This document shows positions 11,631 to 23,729 of a stretch of 64,000 nt of DNA, in pieces. A model generated the notes under the pieces. It did not search any database and was not told the origin of the DNA. It saw nothing but the letters and a program-made list of their open reading frames with translations. The first letter of the stretch is position 1, and every line of letters starts with the position of its first letter. Source of the DNA: Cristatella mucedo (lineage: Eukaryota; Bryozoa; Phylactolaemata; Cristatellidae); contig WPIO01000054.1 in the NCBI GenBank assembly GCA_009760855.2, positions 2,827,501-2,891,500 on the forward strand, written 5' to 3'. The translations under genes were made by a program, and so were the position numbers.

Positions 11631-11869
11631 GTATTCCACATGACTACGATTTGCGCATCGGCTCGAGCCCGACTCTCGTTTCCGGATTCTTCAACGGCTC
11701 GCTGTGCGCTCACTTCGTCGGACAGATGAAGAATTGTCAGAATGAAATCTTTACTTGCCCACCGTCTACAGTTGGAAGATACGTGAGCTTGCAGGTCGTT
11801 ACGACAGATCCGGAAAAAAAACTCAGCTTGGCCAAAATGACTGTGTATGGAGTTCCCCTCTCCAACTGA
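11631..11869 (+). CDS. FTP lectin domain, terminal exon with stop (copy A)
   Basis: The acceptor TTTCCGTTCAG ends at 11630; phase 1 entry; stop TGA at 11867-11869. It encodes IPHDYDLRIGSS, LVSGFFNGSLCAHF, NCQNEIFTCPPSTVGRYVSL and ends LAKMTVYGVPLSN. This is the C-terminal half of an FTP domain; the family pattern is C..... F.C....GRYV.......L.L.E..V.G. The NGS sequon and the three Cys in this half are shared with copy C. Microexon plus both exons give about 150 residues, the usual FTP size. The protein ends a few residues after the domain, so there is no membrane anchor. Confidence 0.87.
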
Positions 11870-12400
11870 GCAACCGTCCGCCAGGTGACTGTCGGAGCAG
11901 AAGATGAAGCAACTTCATTCTAAGAATGGCGAGTCGTTCGTCGGAAACTCTTCACCGAGTGTGCGGAATTTCCGTACTAAAGCTGCTGTTGCTGTTAATG
12001 CACCCTAGATCTGCTCTCACATATCGTTGTACGGCCACGGAACATATACATGTTTTGCGATCAACCTCTACAGTTAAATTGAGGCGTAGACCAACAGTAA
12101 TGAAATGGTTAGCGAGCGACCAGATGCTGCTATGCAAGCAAAGCAGGCGTCATGCTCTGGCTGGCGGCAGAACCCAAGATTTCGGCGATTGGCAAACGAG
12201 ATGCTTTCTCGCCACCGAGCTTGCTTATGCATGCATTCACTCCAACCCTCTTATATCAGTGTTTAAATTCCAGACAACGAACTCGTGCGAATTCAAGGAT
12301 AGCCATGAACCCATGCTGTAGTGTGCACGACTTTGTCACCAATTACGCCTGTGTGGCATTAATAAAAATTCCAATTGCACAAGTCTGCTAAAGCAGCTGT
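11870..12400 (+). other. 3' UTR and probable poly(A) signal, copy A
   Basis: Sequence after the stop aligns in patches with 58338-58800 of copy C, for example CGTGCGAATTCAAG near 12287 and 58660. A canonical AATAAA lies at 12361-12366, about 490 nt after the stop; copy C has ATTAAA at 58731-58736 in the corresponding position. The open frames here are poorly conserved between copies, so I read this as UTR rather than coding. Confidence 0.5.
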
Positions 12401-12789
12401 AGTGCTTGGGGATCTCCAGATTTTGCTTTTAGCACTACGCTTTTTATAAAAAAAACTCTCAAAAGAATCCAGTCTACTCAGAAAACCTCTAGCCTTGAGA
12501 GGGTGCATGCAAGAGCACTTCCTTGTAAGCAGGCACCTCAGTCATTCCAAGGTGCTGAATGCTACCATTGCATTCGCTGCATAGAATAACCAGCAATAGT
12601 GTGTCAGCTTAAGCCTCGATGCCTAGGCAGTGATGCTTCCACTTCCGCTTAGGCTCTCGATTTCTCCCACAATAAGCACATGCTACTTGTAAGGAGTTAC
12701 CGAGCACATGTTACTTGGTAGTGACGTTATCTTGAAGGCAATTTGTTGTCGATTGATCCTTCTGTGCAGGCAGACCGTAAGTTTTGGCA

Positions 12790-12965
12790 TCGATATCTAT
12801 GCTGATGACACTCGGTTGCACACATGCTTTAATCCAGCATAATGTCACTCACCTTTCAATCGCATTTCCCTTTGCAGAAAATGCAAAGCGCCTAGAAAGA
12901 GATTGAGTTCTCTGAAAGTGCTTTATCAAGGTGTATTATTAATATTATTAACATTATTATTATAA
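12790..12965 (+). mobile_element. LINE 3'-end fragment
   Basis: Contains the conserved tail AAAGCGCCTAGAAAGAGATT, GAGTTCTCTGAAAGTGCTTT, then ATTATTAATATTATT. This is an isolated 3' end immediately upstream of a longer fragment in the same orientation. Confidence 0.7.
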
Positions 12966-13029
12966 GTCATATCCCTCCCAGCCCTTCAGCCCTTCGAATT
13001 CTCTGAACTCCCTTTCTGCATGTATTAAC

Positions 13030-14020
13030 GACTTCCGCACATGAATGGCAGCACATTTGCTTGTGTTGAATTATGATGCAACTCATTTGATAGCTATGGG
13101 CAAACCAAATGCCTTTTACAAATTGGAAAGGCAAATGCCTGAAGTCGGTTCTGCCAGGAAATCTCTTGTTAAATCTTCGCGATTTATTGGTGTCAAGTTC
13201 CTTAGTGATTTCTCATTAGGTAACCACATCAGCTCAACAGTCAAGGCTGCCTACTTTCAGCTACATATCATTGCTAAATATCAAGCTTGTTTAGACTAGA
13301 ATACCACATCTAAACTGGTCCATGCATTTGTGACATCCCATCTTCATTATTTAACCTACTGCTTACTAGTCTACCGGCGATTAAAATCAGACGCTTATAG
13401 CTAGTACCAAAGGCTGTAGCTAGGCATGTCTGTGGTGAGCATAGCAGTTGCTACGTCACACCACTTTTAGCCGGCCTGCACTGGCGACCGATTAAGACAC
13501 CCTTCCACTTCAAGGTTTCAGCATTCAGTTTTAGATCACTTCATTCTTTGCCTCCAGCCTACCTATAAGATATACTGCCCCACCATGCTTTGCATTATAC
13601 CACTCACTTTATGGAATCTAAGTGTGTATGAATAGTTCGTACAAACCGTGTCTTTAGTTCGCACACTTCCAAAGCGTAGAGCTAGCTCCTGACTTGGGTC
13701 ATGACATCGCTTTACGTGATCACATTTAAAAAGAAACTGAACACACACATATTTGTCACAGTATTGAGTGGTTCCGTGTGAGTTGAACTTTATTTACCTC
13801 TGGTGCTGACACTGTGTATGCGACTACTAACCACACTTGCATGCTGAACCTGTGCATGTCACACCCCTAACTATGTTCTTCCTGTGGTTTAATGATCGTG
13901 CAACCACTAACTATTCGACCTTACTTCCTTTGCAGCAAATCTAAATTGCCTAGAGAGAGAGAGAGATTAAGTTCTCTGAGGGTGCTTCATGAAGTGTTTT
14001 ATGATTATTATTCTACATTG
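13030..14020 (+). mobile_element. CR1/L2-like LINE 3' fragment with reverse-transcriptase remnant
   Basis: The frame 13045-13299 encodes a C-terminal RT segment (LIAMGKPNAF, FIGVKFLSDFSLGNHISS, VKAAYFQLHIIAK), then stops. Homology continues through LHWRPIK-like sequence near 13480. It ends with the shared tail at 13930-14015 (GAGATTAAGTTCTCTGAGGG). The same domain occurs at 59769-59969. It is an inactive, 5'-truncated insertion in the flank of copy A. Confidence 0.85.
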
Positions 14021-15271
14021 CCGTTTGCACAAGCACTGGCAGAGCTACTGGGAAAGTCGGCAGGTGATCGATGGCGTCCATGCCGTGTTATCCTCAATCT
14101 CGCTTTCATCAAAAGACAATTTGCGTTCCTCGATGATGACACTCGATCGTCCGTGAAGTCGGACGAAAGAGTTAAGTTACCGAGGTGTTTTCATTCGTCG
14201 GTGTGAGCATGAGCATGCTCCAGTGCATGCTGACTCAGATCGAGACACCGCCAGTGTGGAGCACATCACTTTGGGTGAGCCTAGTGCTTGCCCTTAACAC
14301 ACGACTTTTGGGAGTCGCCAACAGAAAAGACTATACGATGCCGAGACAATAATGAGCTAAAACATTACTATAGATAGTTCGAGTTTCTTTGCAATTAATT
14401 CGAGATAGAATTCATACAGCCACGCCATAGCAATGTGATGCCAAATATTGTGCCTAGCAATTGAACCGATTGAGACGTGACGTTCAGTCACCTGGCAGTT
14501 CGTTAATAAATCGAAAGGTTCATTCGTGGCTCCGATTTCCGCCGTTGTGACAAAGCCCAGATCCAGTGCCCATATGCACTGCAACAGGCGATCTTAATCG
14601 AGTTAGGTAATTAACAATATCATGCATTAATATTAAAATGTATCACGCGAAAACTTCAGCATACAGTGGAGCATCGGCCTAAAGCATTTTCTGAAGCAAG
14701 CACTGCCCCTTATCAGTCAAGTTGCGAACTCGGGTTGTAGTTGGGTTATATGCTGGCCGGTATAGCTTCTCTGATAAACTGAGGGTGAAGAGCTGTTAAA
14801 AGCATGATCTAGTGGGACCTGTGCACAGCTGCTGTGCCCTTTGATTTGGCATGCACTCAGGACGGTAACCCAGTGGTGAACAGGCAGTGAGTTCACTTGC
14901 AGGGTCAACCAGTTCTTAGCTGTGGTCTGTCTCGTGAGAATGAATCATCGGGCTCCTTGAGGGCACAGCCATGGTAGAGAAGATGCGAATCGAGTGAGTA
15001 AAGGGGGAGAAGGGAGAAGTGCATATCTCCACTCCGTGAGTACTGATGTAGGCAAAGTGCGTCTCTACGCTCAGTGCGTCGCACGATAAACTGTTGGTGT
15101 TGATCATCGGCTGGCTCTCTGCCTGATTGAACCGAACCAACAGGGGGGATGGGGTGGGGTCACTTTTGAACGCTAAGAATCACATAACGTCTGAAACCAT
15201 GTTTCAGTGTGTAGTCCACTCGCTCCCTCCCCTCCTGCGGCTGACTTACGCTGAACCCTCACCAACTAAAA
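14021..15271. other. Intergenic sequence, nothing recognised
   Basis: Only short, compositionally unremarkable frames are present. No domain, repeat family or splice-paired exon could be supported. Confidence 0.5.
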
Positions 15272-15350
15272 TTGTTGATCTGTCGATCTCGATTTGTCGA
15301 ATTGTCGATCTGTCGATCTCGATTTGTCGAAATGTCAATCTGTCGATCTG
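15272..15350. repeat. Short tandem repeat, about 30-bp unit
   Basis: About 2.6 copies of a unit with TGTCGATCTGTCGATCTCGA; each unit itself contains two TCGATCT submotifs. The first two units are nearly identical and the third is diverged and incomplete. Confidence 0.8.
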
Positions 15351-16080
15351 TATTGCTAATCTTTAGTATGCGAACGTGGAGTTGTGCTGATTTGAAGCTC
15401 ATTTTGTGACCTCCGAATACTGCCGCTCGCTAAATGTCACTTGCCTCCAAACTCCTTAATTTATATACATAGGAGATAATACGCTGCTCGTTGGTGCGTG
15501 TTCGGACACTAGCATCTAGCCGAAGTCGCGCCGTGCAGCCCAAAGCAGAGAAAAATACTAGGCTCGGCTTCCAGCATCCACCTACTGTCAGGAGGTGGAC
15601 ACTTCTGCGGCCGCATGACCCTCTAGTCGACGCTTGGAATTTGGAGGTCGGGCGTTGGAGTATATCGAAGTGATGAGAGCATGTTCGAGCTCCTCCCTAA
15701 TCCCTCGTGCCAGACGTGGTACTGGCATTCGCTGAGTGAGCCACGTGCCCAATTTCAGCGGTATGGTCACAACCAGCCATGATTGTACGTCGCCGGCACT
15801 TCCGAGCCTTTCGGCTTTCCTTCGCTTTCAAGGACTGCTCCACATGCCTGCATGCAAGTATTTCAACGACTTAGCTTCCGACGACTACCTCCAATTTGTA
15901 GCGTAAAGGCAGAGCAAAAATCGTGCAGCTGCAGTGAAGCAATTTGTGCTACTTGAGTCTGAGCGACCAAACTTGGAATCTCCAAGTCCTTATGTCAGCC
16001 CCGTTACCAGAGGCTGATAATACTTTCCTGAGACGTCAAGTTAACTTGCTTGCCCACCCAAGTAGTCGCTGATTTAAATT
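15351..16080. other. Intergenic sequence, nothing recognised
   Basis: The frame at 15491-15673 has no visible homology and no paralogue elsewhere in the window. GCGGCCGC near 15608 resembles a cloning site but is surrounded by ordinary genomic sequence. Confidence 0.4.
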
Positions 16081-17150
16081 AGCTATTGCCTACAACGTGA
16101 CATTCAGTATTGGCACAGTAGTTCATGCTCACGAAATTGTAGTTATAGTTTAGCTTCAACTCTTCTATTGCAAAAATAGATTCATGCGTTCCACATTTTG
16201 AATGGTTAACCACCTAATTCGATTTTAGAATTTAAAACCAATAACATGGGAAGGATAAAGCTGAAACTTTCAACAGACATTCTAGTGCAGCAGAAAAGGC
16301 TGGATCTTATAACCAATTCTTTAGACATGGCATTATTCAGGCGATCTGACGAGTATATGCTAAACGAATCAGGTAGTAGAATCGAAAGTTTTGGCGAAAA
16401 GATCCTAGCCGTTAAATTTATAGTCGTCCTGTCAAAAGCTGCATAGTTCATTTTAGAAAATAGTAGCAAGAAGCCGCAGAGCAGGCTGGGAAAAATAATA
16501 TTTCGTATAGTGTGGGAAGTTTAGACATTCGTACCAGTACGAATAAGCTATAAATATTCTAGCGGCTTCGATCCGACTTCTCATCGTTTTAATTCTTATA
16601 TTCCTTTGGAAGTAAACTGGCTGCTGACTATACAGGGGTGATATAACTGCTTAGCACGTCCAGCGGGTCATTCGTGGCACGTGACTCAAGTATTGGGTCA
16701 CTCATTGTTGTATGAGGCCTGAGCTCAGTCGACGATACCGCTACTAGCAGACGATTTGCTATTCGCTTATGCCTGCACAGAAATCTTGCCCGGCTATAGA
16801 CGTTGTTGCAAACATGAATGAATCGGTAGGAAACGTAATTCCCTATCGAATATTTATAGAGTGTAAGCATGCGAATGTGAAGGCTGCCGGGAAAATAACA
16901 TCAGCTAGTTCTCACTTTTATAGCAATGGCTATAAAAAAACAGAAAAAACAGAGTCGTAGAGCTTGTGGGCTTGAGAGCTTGAGGCCGTCTACTACGTTA
17001 AGCTATTTTTCAGCCTTGAAATTTTCCATTTCCGCATTGCCTGCTGAATCACACTCGCGAATGTGTGATTCAGCGGACGGTACTAGTCAGAGGCCCGACT
17101 ACCCAGCGACAGTGAGCCCACTCATGTTTTCTTTAGGGTGCTAGCATAAA
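16080..17150 (+). repeat. Diverged copy of the 4-kb repeat unit
   Basis: The stretch from GGCTTCGATCCGACTTCTCA (about 16564) matches the same landmark at about 29445, 35105, 39085 and 43065. The segment GCACAGAAATCTTGCCCGGC (about 16775) matches 40450-40480. It lies directly upstream of gene copy B. Confidence 0.5.
17043..17074. repeat. Perfect inverted repeat, 12-bp arms
   Basis: GCTGAATCACAC and its exact complement GTGTGATTCAGC are separated by the 8-nt spacer TCGCGAAT. No adjacent gene or terminator context explains it. Confidence 0.7.
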
Positions 17151-17976
17151 CACGAACCAAATGTTCTTAGGCTAACTTGAAACTAGGCGTGCCGCCGACA
17201 TCGTGGGCATCGATTCAGTTGCAGGTCGCTTCAAGGCAATCAGAAAGAGATTCAATCATCTCATGTTGAGATGTACGTCATCCACTGTAACTTCATGAAC
17301 CAAGTATTTTCTTGTCAAGTTTAGAAAATTTCCTCGAGGTTTCAGCGTGAAGTCGTGAATGACGTGTCAGATATTTGCGGCACTTGATAATCGCCCACAA
17401 TGTCAGCAGCAGTTTTGGGTCCAATAGGTGACTGGCGGAAACTAAAGTGGCATTGGCCTTCGATTAGGGCCTATGGCTGCCGCTCGCGGGCGCTTTTTCT
17501 GCAGTGCGCGCCGCATCGGACGGCGCTCCCATTTCGTGCTCAATAAAGGAACTCGAAGAGCCAGGTCGAGTGGCCGCTGAGTGCCAGAGACGTTGCATCT
17601 CGTTGCGCCTGCTTTTTTTTCCAAGTGAGGTCTAGTTTTGGAGCAGCTGCCCGGCCAGAAGTCACCGACGGCCTGCGACGACTTTTGGGCCTCCACTCAC
17701 CATCGCCTGAGCTGCCGCTGCTCATCATGGATTGCACCCAGGACGCGTGCTGGCGTCTCCCGTACACACGCTGTGTGTTTGCACTCCATTCGGCTGCCGC
17801 CCTCAGCGCTAGCCAATGGCTGCGAGAGCAAACAAGATCGATGCCGTGCTGACGTTTATCCAGCCCATCGCCTGTAGCGTGCTGCTGCATATTAGCAGCC
17901 GAGCTCTGGAAAGCAGTCGTACGGCGGCGCCGACGGAAACATAGAAGCAAGAATGAAGCGGCGGCAAGCCCGCGTC

Positions 17977-18056
17977 ATGCAGCGGCAGCAGAGGTCGTCT
18001 CCGCGGTCGCACCGAGCCGCCCAAGCTCCTGCTGTGGCTGCTCTGTGCCTGCCGGT
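17977..18056 (+). pseudogene. Damaged signal-peptide exon, copy B
   Basis: The start MQRQQR is identical to copy C, with an additional in-frame ATG at 17953 (MKRRQARV). The leucine-rich core (KLLLWLLCAC, from 18023) lies in a different frame from that ATG, which implies a frameshift relative to copy C. The start frame instead reads an Ala-rich stretch (AAQAPAVAALCLPVAA). No GTAAG-type donor is present at the position corresponding to GGAG|GTAAGA of copy C. The 3' limit is approximate. Confidence 0.55.
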
Positions 18057-20046
18057 CGCCGCCAGAGGTCGCCGTCAGAGGCAGAGGCCCGCGAACCGTC
18101 GCATCTGCCGCAGCCGCCGCAAAAGCCGCGCGAGCCTCGGTCTCGGTCTCCGAGTAGCTTTCGCCATCGCCGAACGCCATGCCGTTTTCACCCGCGTCGA
18201 CGCTCTGCGGTTTCATTGGCGACATCGGCCCCGTCGCTGCTAGTCGCGGCGGTGGCGGCTGCGGCGGTGCGGCCGTGTGCTGAGCTATTATTCACTCGTG
18301 CGTGACTACTAGGTAAGCGACGCTGAAGCGATGCCCTGCATCTGCTACGTGAACACTTGGGCTAGCTAATGTAAACTGCAGGATACTTGAAGCTCGCAAG
18401 GCAACTCCTAAGGTTGAGGAATGTTTATAGGGCCACCAGTCAACCTAGCCGCAGATTTAAAGGGCCTCCGAGAGCATCCGTGTGTTTTGAGTTTTTTCTA
18501 CTCTGAAACTGTTCAATTCCGTTCCCGTGCGATCCGCAGAGGCCTTGGAATGTAACAAGCGGAGGCGACTGAAATCAAGCACTAGTTAGCAAATGGCGCG
18601 TTCTCCACAGAACCACTTTTGAAAACGACAAGCCTTTCGCTTGACTGTGGCAATCATTTTATGGCACCATGTCAATAATTGCAATTTTTTTTGCTTTCAA
18701 CCGAGTATTTGAGACAAACAAAATCCCGAAGAAGTTTTACCCCCTCAGTGCTTGCGGCGAACCACCGTCTCTTTCTGGCAACGTGCTCATACTTTCTAAC
18801 CTGCGTCGGGTGAGCGCTCGGCAATTTTTCGTTAATGTGCGTCGACACTTTGCTAGCTACCACACTACGCCTTTATTTAATGCGTTACTGAGTCAAGAAG
18901 TTATGGGCGCCCCGATCCACGCAAAGTTGGTGAGTTTGCCTTATTTCCAACCCTTTCCGCAGCTCAGAGTAATGCTGCGGTCAAATCAAATTTAAATAGG
19001 TTTGTGCGTGATAAGATACCTACGCGACTGTAAGATATTCGAACCATTCGTCTCAGTACTTTTTCGATATTTACCCTGAAAGTAGGCATCGTAAAATTAC
19101 TAAAGATAATAGCAGATAAAAAGAAATAGGCAAGCGTTCCGGTTTTAAGGCTTTTTCCATCAGTTTTCCAAGTGCATCGTGTCATAATGCGCGGCAATTA
19201 AATCTCATTAGGGGCAGTTTTAAAATGTCACTTTGGGTCAACACGTGATGGAATCTATAAAAAGTTCAAATGATTGAACTTATAATGTATTATTAATTTA
19301 TAACAATGACTTGCACATTACTTATTTATAAAATTCAGTGCAAGAACGCATAGAGTGTCATAAAAGATTTTTCCTTATGCCTCCCTCTATGCTGGTTAAC
19401 GGAAGCACGGCTTTAGACTTCAGTGGAACTACTTTGAAGAAAATCAGAGCACGTGCCTTGGCCACCGACCACTCCGAAGACTCAGGCACTGGGCTGATCA
19501 CGTGCTGTCACTTCTGATGAGTTCAATTTACCGTTTACGCTAGGCTAAATAAGCCTCGTCGAAAAATGGCTTTCTATGGCTATCTTGCTACCCAGTGAAA
19601 TAGCACCGATAGCCGATGCCGTCGCATGGACTTTCGTTCGCTATGGATGCATAACTTCTACCTTAAAGTGTGCGGTTTCTTTTCGTTTCCGCCACGCTTT
19701 GCAACGTATCGGTAACATGCTCAAATCGCCGTTACATCCACGAGGCGTTTGGTGAAGTACGACGATCAGGATCCGCCGAGTGACACTGACGGTTTAAGTG
19801 CCGCCGGCATTCGTCGCATGTCGGCAAGAACTAGCGCAGCTTGGAGCGCAGCGTCAGCGGCCCAGGCCGTCGGTGTTGAGGCCGGCGCATACAGTTTGTT
19901 AAGCAAGGTGTGGCAGCATTTCCAATTTTTTGCACTTACCACTTTCCAAACGTTGCTCCGTGATATATCGGCACGCACATTCCACCACGGGTAAAGATCG
20001 CTGTTAACAGCATCGCTGTTGCTCCGCGTCATCACCGGAGCATTTC

Positions 20047-20160
20047 GTGAAAGGAACTGTTTTTCTCCTTCTCTCTCTCTCTCTTTTTGTCGTCGTCTCC
20101 TTCGGTCTGTCTCCGTCTCTGTCTCTGGCTCCGCCTCTATCTCTCTCATTCTGCTATCCT
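20047..20160. repeat. Imperfect CT-rich microsatellite
   Basis: CTCTCT runs interspersed with CCGTCT and CTCTGG. Copy C has a (CT)n tract at the matching position upstream of its PAN exon (51313-51356), so the microsatellite predates the duplication. Confidence 0.8.
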
Positions 20161-20448
20161 AGTATTTCTCACTCGATTACCGTACAGCTTAGTTTGAGTG
20201 GGTACGGACATCCGGCACTTGACTTGGCGCAAGCTCGAAGCGTGGCCGTGACTCTGCTGGAGGAGTGGCCGCGGCTCGGCACTCCGGATGCTGTCTGAAA
20301 GCGCTGGTGGTGGCAAGTGGCATCACTGCAAGCGGGCGACGACTGCAACACATTTGTATGCGCACAAAGCTCGACCATGCACTTTTATTCCACTTCGGAG
20401 AAATTACGATGACCACCTAGCAGCGACAGCAGGCTGGGGCACCGGCAG

Positions 20449-20625
20449 AAATGGCAGCAGTGCTGTACCACTGTGCCAGCCTGTTCGTCTCAGCCGATGC
20501 CGCCACCGGACCGCAGTGCAGCGCCGTCAATTACTCGCGTAGTAGAAACACGTTTGATCTCGTGATACGTGATGGCGAGTTGCAGGCGAGTGCTCACGAA
20601 GCACCACTTCTGCTCCTCAGAATCG
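20449..20625 (+). pseudogene. PAN/apple-like exon of copy B, splice donor lost
   Basis: The frame reads MAAVLYHCASLFVSAD, GPQCSAVNY, NTFDLVI, ELQASAHEAPLLLLRI and parallels copy C (51699-51884). Where copy C has ATCG|GTGAGC, this copy has ATCGCTGAGC, so the donor G is a C. The conserved Cys of DTC is Phe here (NTF). A phase-1 acceptor is available at CCGGCAG (20442-20448). The donor defect and the missing downstream exons make this a pseudo-exon. Confidence 0.6.
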
Positions 20626-22035
20626 CTGAGCGGTGCCCCCTAGCAGGCACGTGACCGGAAGCGAATGGGTGGCGGGCACTGCCGGTCAAGCGACGATCGG
20701 CCAATGTTTCTTTTCGTATCAGTTTCGACATGTCCTCGTTTGTACTTCCGCCCCGGCGATGCGCAATCAATAAAGAGTGGCGAGCCCGCGTGCTCACTGC
20801 TGAGCGGACGCACCGATACGGCAGAGGCTATTTTACCATTCAACTGCCAGCGCCTCCCAACCGCTTCTATGTAGACGCCATTGGTTACGCCGTCCAGCCA
20901 CGGCACGCACTCCGCTCCAGCCGTCAACAGTTTACTGAAGTTGAAGGCCGATATAAACTTCCGGAGTGTTTTCCAAAAATTACTTCCGGAACTACCCTGC
21001 TGAATTACTTCCGGAATCAGAGGGTTCCTCATAATTCGCGATTGTCGCCGAGCACTGCAAGCTCTTCCGGAATACCTTAACTGCAATTAAAGCCTTTCCA
21101 TTAGTCTCTGCTGGAGAGTCTAGCTTCCTTAGTGATTTCTTCCTGCTTCTTTCCTGCTCGCGTTTTCAGTGCAATCAAAACGACTAGGGTGAGGCTGGCA
21201 CTGCATGAAGAATTGGCAAAGACTTAGAAGCTAGGCGTGATATTACGTTTGTGACCGGGACCAGGGCAACGTGACAGAAAAGACGAATCACAAGCGCCGT
21301 CACGTGCAAGTACTTTCTCATTGCTTTGCAAAGCATGGCGCGCGACTCGACAGACGGACTCGTTGAAGACGTGAGTCCGTGTTTATGGTGCACTAGAAAG
21401 TTGCGATATAAGAATCAGATGCTTAGGTGGTGTGGCTCTAATTTAATTCGGGAAAAAATGAGTAATATAAAAATGTAAAGGAAGGTGCACACCAGAGCTC
21501 TACTTCATTCTTCCCTAATAACTGCGATTGTCCCAAGATAAGTCTGAGAGTGGAGCAAGCAAGAAGCCAGGATGATAGGAAATCTGACCATTTAAACTTC
21601 CTATGCGAATCAAGACGGAGCAGGCTACAAACAGAACTGACGCAAAACTCACCAACGTAATACTTATTTTATGGATTGCTTGCTGAGTAAGAGGTACGGC
21701 GACAGGGTTTTACTTCAGCATTAGGCAGCTTTCCGGGTGTCGTCGCTTACACCTGGGCTGCAGCAAATACGATAGTTTGCACACTGATCATACACAGATT
21801 ATCTATAATCTGATATTTCTAGTCCCAAGCTCTTCTCTGGGCTATGGCAGCCAGACGGGACAGCGTCCGGTACAAAAAATGCGATCTTCAGCCTCGTTTC
21901 AGGTATTCTATGCTGGTTGCTGGCGAGAGCGTCTGCGTGTGGAAGCGGTGCGGCCGTCGCAATTCGGCAATGACGGATTATTGTCAGTGAACGTCTGCAA
22001 GATTTTTCTGAGAAAAAAAATAATACGAATACAAC

Positions 22036-22290
22036 TGCTTGCATTGTGGTTAAGGTTTAAGTTAAGCGTACTAAAGGCACGGTCTCCAAATGATTTGAGG
22101 TTTGTAAAAGATATTGGTGACAAGTTGGATTCCAAACAGTGGGTAGTGTGATGCTTGGCCTGGTGGGGAGGTAGATATGATACGTAGGCTGGAGCCAACG
22201 AATTAAGGACCTTCCAATTGCATAGCAATCCAATGGCTTGCAATCGCATCGCAATCGCACAGCACATGCTCTACTTTGTAAACCCAGTCG
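22036..22290 (-). mobile_element. CR1/L2-like LINE fragment
   Basis: The minus frame encodes NSLAPAYVSYLPPHQAKHHT, then SFTNLKSFGDRAF. This is the C-terminal RT tail seen in other fragments here, which typically runs A-P-A-Y-I-S-D-L-L through S-F-G-x-R-x-F. It marks the 3' breakpoint of copy B. Confidence 0.8.
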
Positions 22291-23700
22291 GTTCAATTGT
22301 TCGAGTCACGCACGCGTTTCGGAGTGAGCATGCAATACTATTGTGAAAGCTGCGGCTGCTCACCCCGAGGAAGACCGCAATCAGTCATACTTGGCGCCGG
22401 CTTTCACAAAATCTGACCGTTTAATTGCCGTGGTCAGCCACTAGAGACTCGGCGCAGCTCGCAGCAAGTCTCTTACCTGACTGTCAGCGTGTAGTCCTAA
22501 CGAGAACTTATCATGATTAGTTGTGCGCTGAACTTGTTGACTCGCTGTCAAGTCACTTTGTTGCGTTAAGCAACAAGCTATGCGGACGAACCCGCGGCAG
22601 CTGAGGATATCGGGCAGCAGCGATGCCGCCCGGGTGCCGCGGACCGCCGAATGGCACGATGTCGCGCGCAGGAGCTGTGGCCGCATTGCTCGGCTTTCGC
22701 TGCGTGAGTGGCATCGGAAGTCCAGAGCTAGAGGCTGTAACCTGTAGAGCCCTCAGCCTTGGCGAGCGTGTCGAACGCTAACTACGTGGTCTACCGTTGA
22801 ATATGCGATTGTGCCGACTTAGAAACCAACGCAGAACATTTTGCCTAGAAGGCATGCAACTCTTCAGCCTGATCCAATCAACATTCGTCATCATTTGCTT
22901 CGTCATTCTTAGCCAAAACTCCGCCATGGCTCAAGCAGGGCGCCGTCTGACCCCTGACGTCTGACCCCTGACGGCACGTCTGACCACGTCTGACCACGGA
23001 CGCCTGCGGAGCGGCTACCCAAGCCCAGTAGTGATGTACGATGGCAAACATGATGCGAAACCGCACGGCTCTCCGGAATTTTGGCCCGCTCCGCCATACA
23101 TTGTTGCTTTGTCGGCCCGCCGCTGTCTCGGCCGAGCGGCCGGAAATGATGCGGTCGTGCTCTAGTTAGCACCTTTTCCGTGCACTGTGCCGTCAACGGT
23201 TGCTGACAGAACTGTTTTCGATCAAACAATACATATTTTCATAGTATAGTCATACTGTACTGCATATTATGTTTTTTCCATGTTAGTATGACACATAAAA
23301 TATATGTGAATATGAACTATACGTGTTGAGCTTTCCAAATATATTGTGTGTTTTGAACATTCTTAACCTCAAGTTATTTTACAAGTGAAAATTCCTAAAT
23401 TACCCTTTGTTCTACCTCCAAACAATAATGTTGCTGTACCTTTGAACTTCCAAAGGCACCACAACATGTTATTAATTTTGTATACCTATTTATTTTGTTA
23501 CAGTGACGTGAAGTAAGCGAAAGCATACAAAGAATAACATACTTCTATGGATAATTAAAAAAATGGTTTCGTCCGGAGGTATTCTATTTGTCCATACACT
23601 TTAACGCTTAACGAAGTTTACTTTTTTCAGATTAGCAATTAACGAAATTAAATGTTTAATTAACGGTTTATTAAAGCCGTTTTAAATAGCTAAGTGAAAT
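22291..23700. other. Unassigned sequence, partly GC-rich, with short local repeats
   Basis: 22590-22700 is GC- and CpG-rich. 22945-23000 holds short direct repeats of TCTGACCCCTGACG and GTCTGACCACG. 23230-23700 is AT-rich. No exon pair or domain could be supported. GCCTAGAAGG at 22843-22852 recurs at 24762-24771, just past the hAT end (see findings). Confidence 0.4.
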
Positions 23701-23729
23701 TATAAAATTCTTTATTTCAGCTCCGCCAC

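Larger units (their letters stand above)
17160..22035 (+). pseudogene. Gene copy B: 5' half of a PAN-mucin-FTP gene, degraded
   Basis: This region aligns with the 5' half of copy C (about 48360-53450): 5' flank, signal exon, first intron, PAN exon, and second intron up to about 22010. Shared landmarks include GGTGACTGGCGGAAACTAAA (17427; 48614 in copy C) and the CGGCAAGAACTA.. GCAGC tract (19820; 51063). There is also a CT-rich microsatellite in the same intron position, and the GGAGCAAGCAAGAAGCC block near 21555. Homology stops at about the mucin exon acceptor, where a reverse LINE fragment begins. With the signal exon frameshifted, the PAN donor lost and no mucin or lectin exons, it should not make a full-length product. 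Confidence 0.75.

Noticed and set aside
15600..15630. Vector-like polylinker (GCGGCCGC and GTCGAC)
   Set aside because: The sites are embedded in sequence with no other vector features, so chance is more likely.
17540..18243. Long overlapping frames on both strands, Arg/Ala-rich
   Set aside because: GC-rich promoter and signal-exon sequence has few stop codons; only the MQRQQR frame has a paralogue.
22651..22705. Possible first exon (MSRAGAVAALLGFRC followed by GTGAGT) in GC-rich sequence
   Set aside because: It is short, has another out-of-frame ATG just upstream, and no partner exon could be found downstream.
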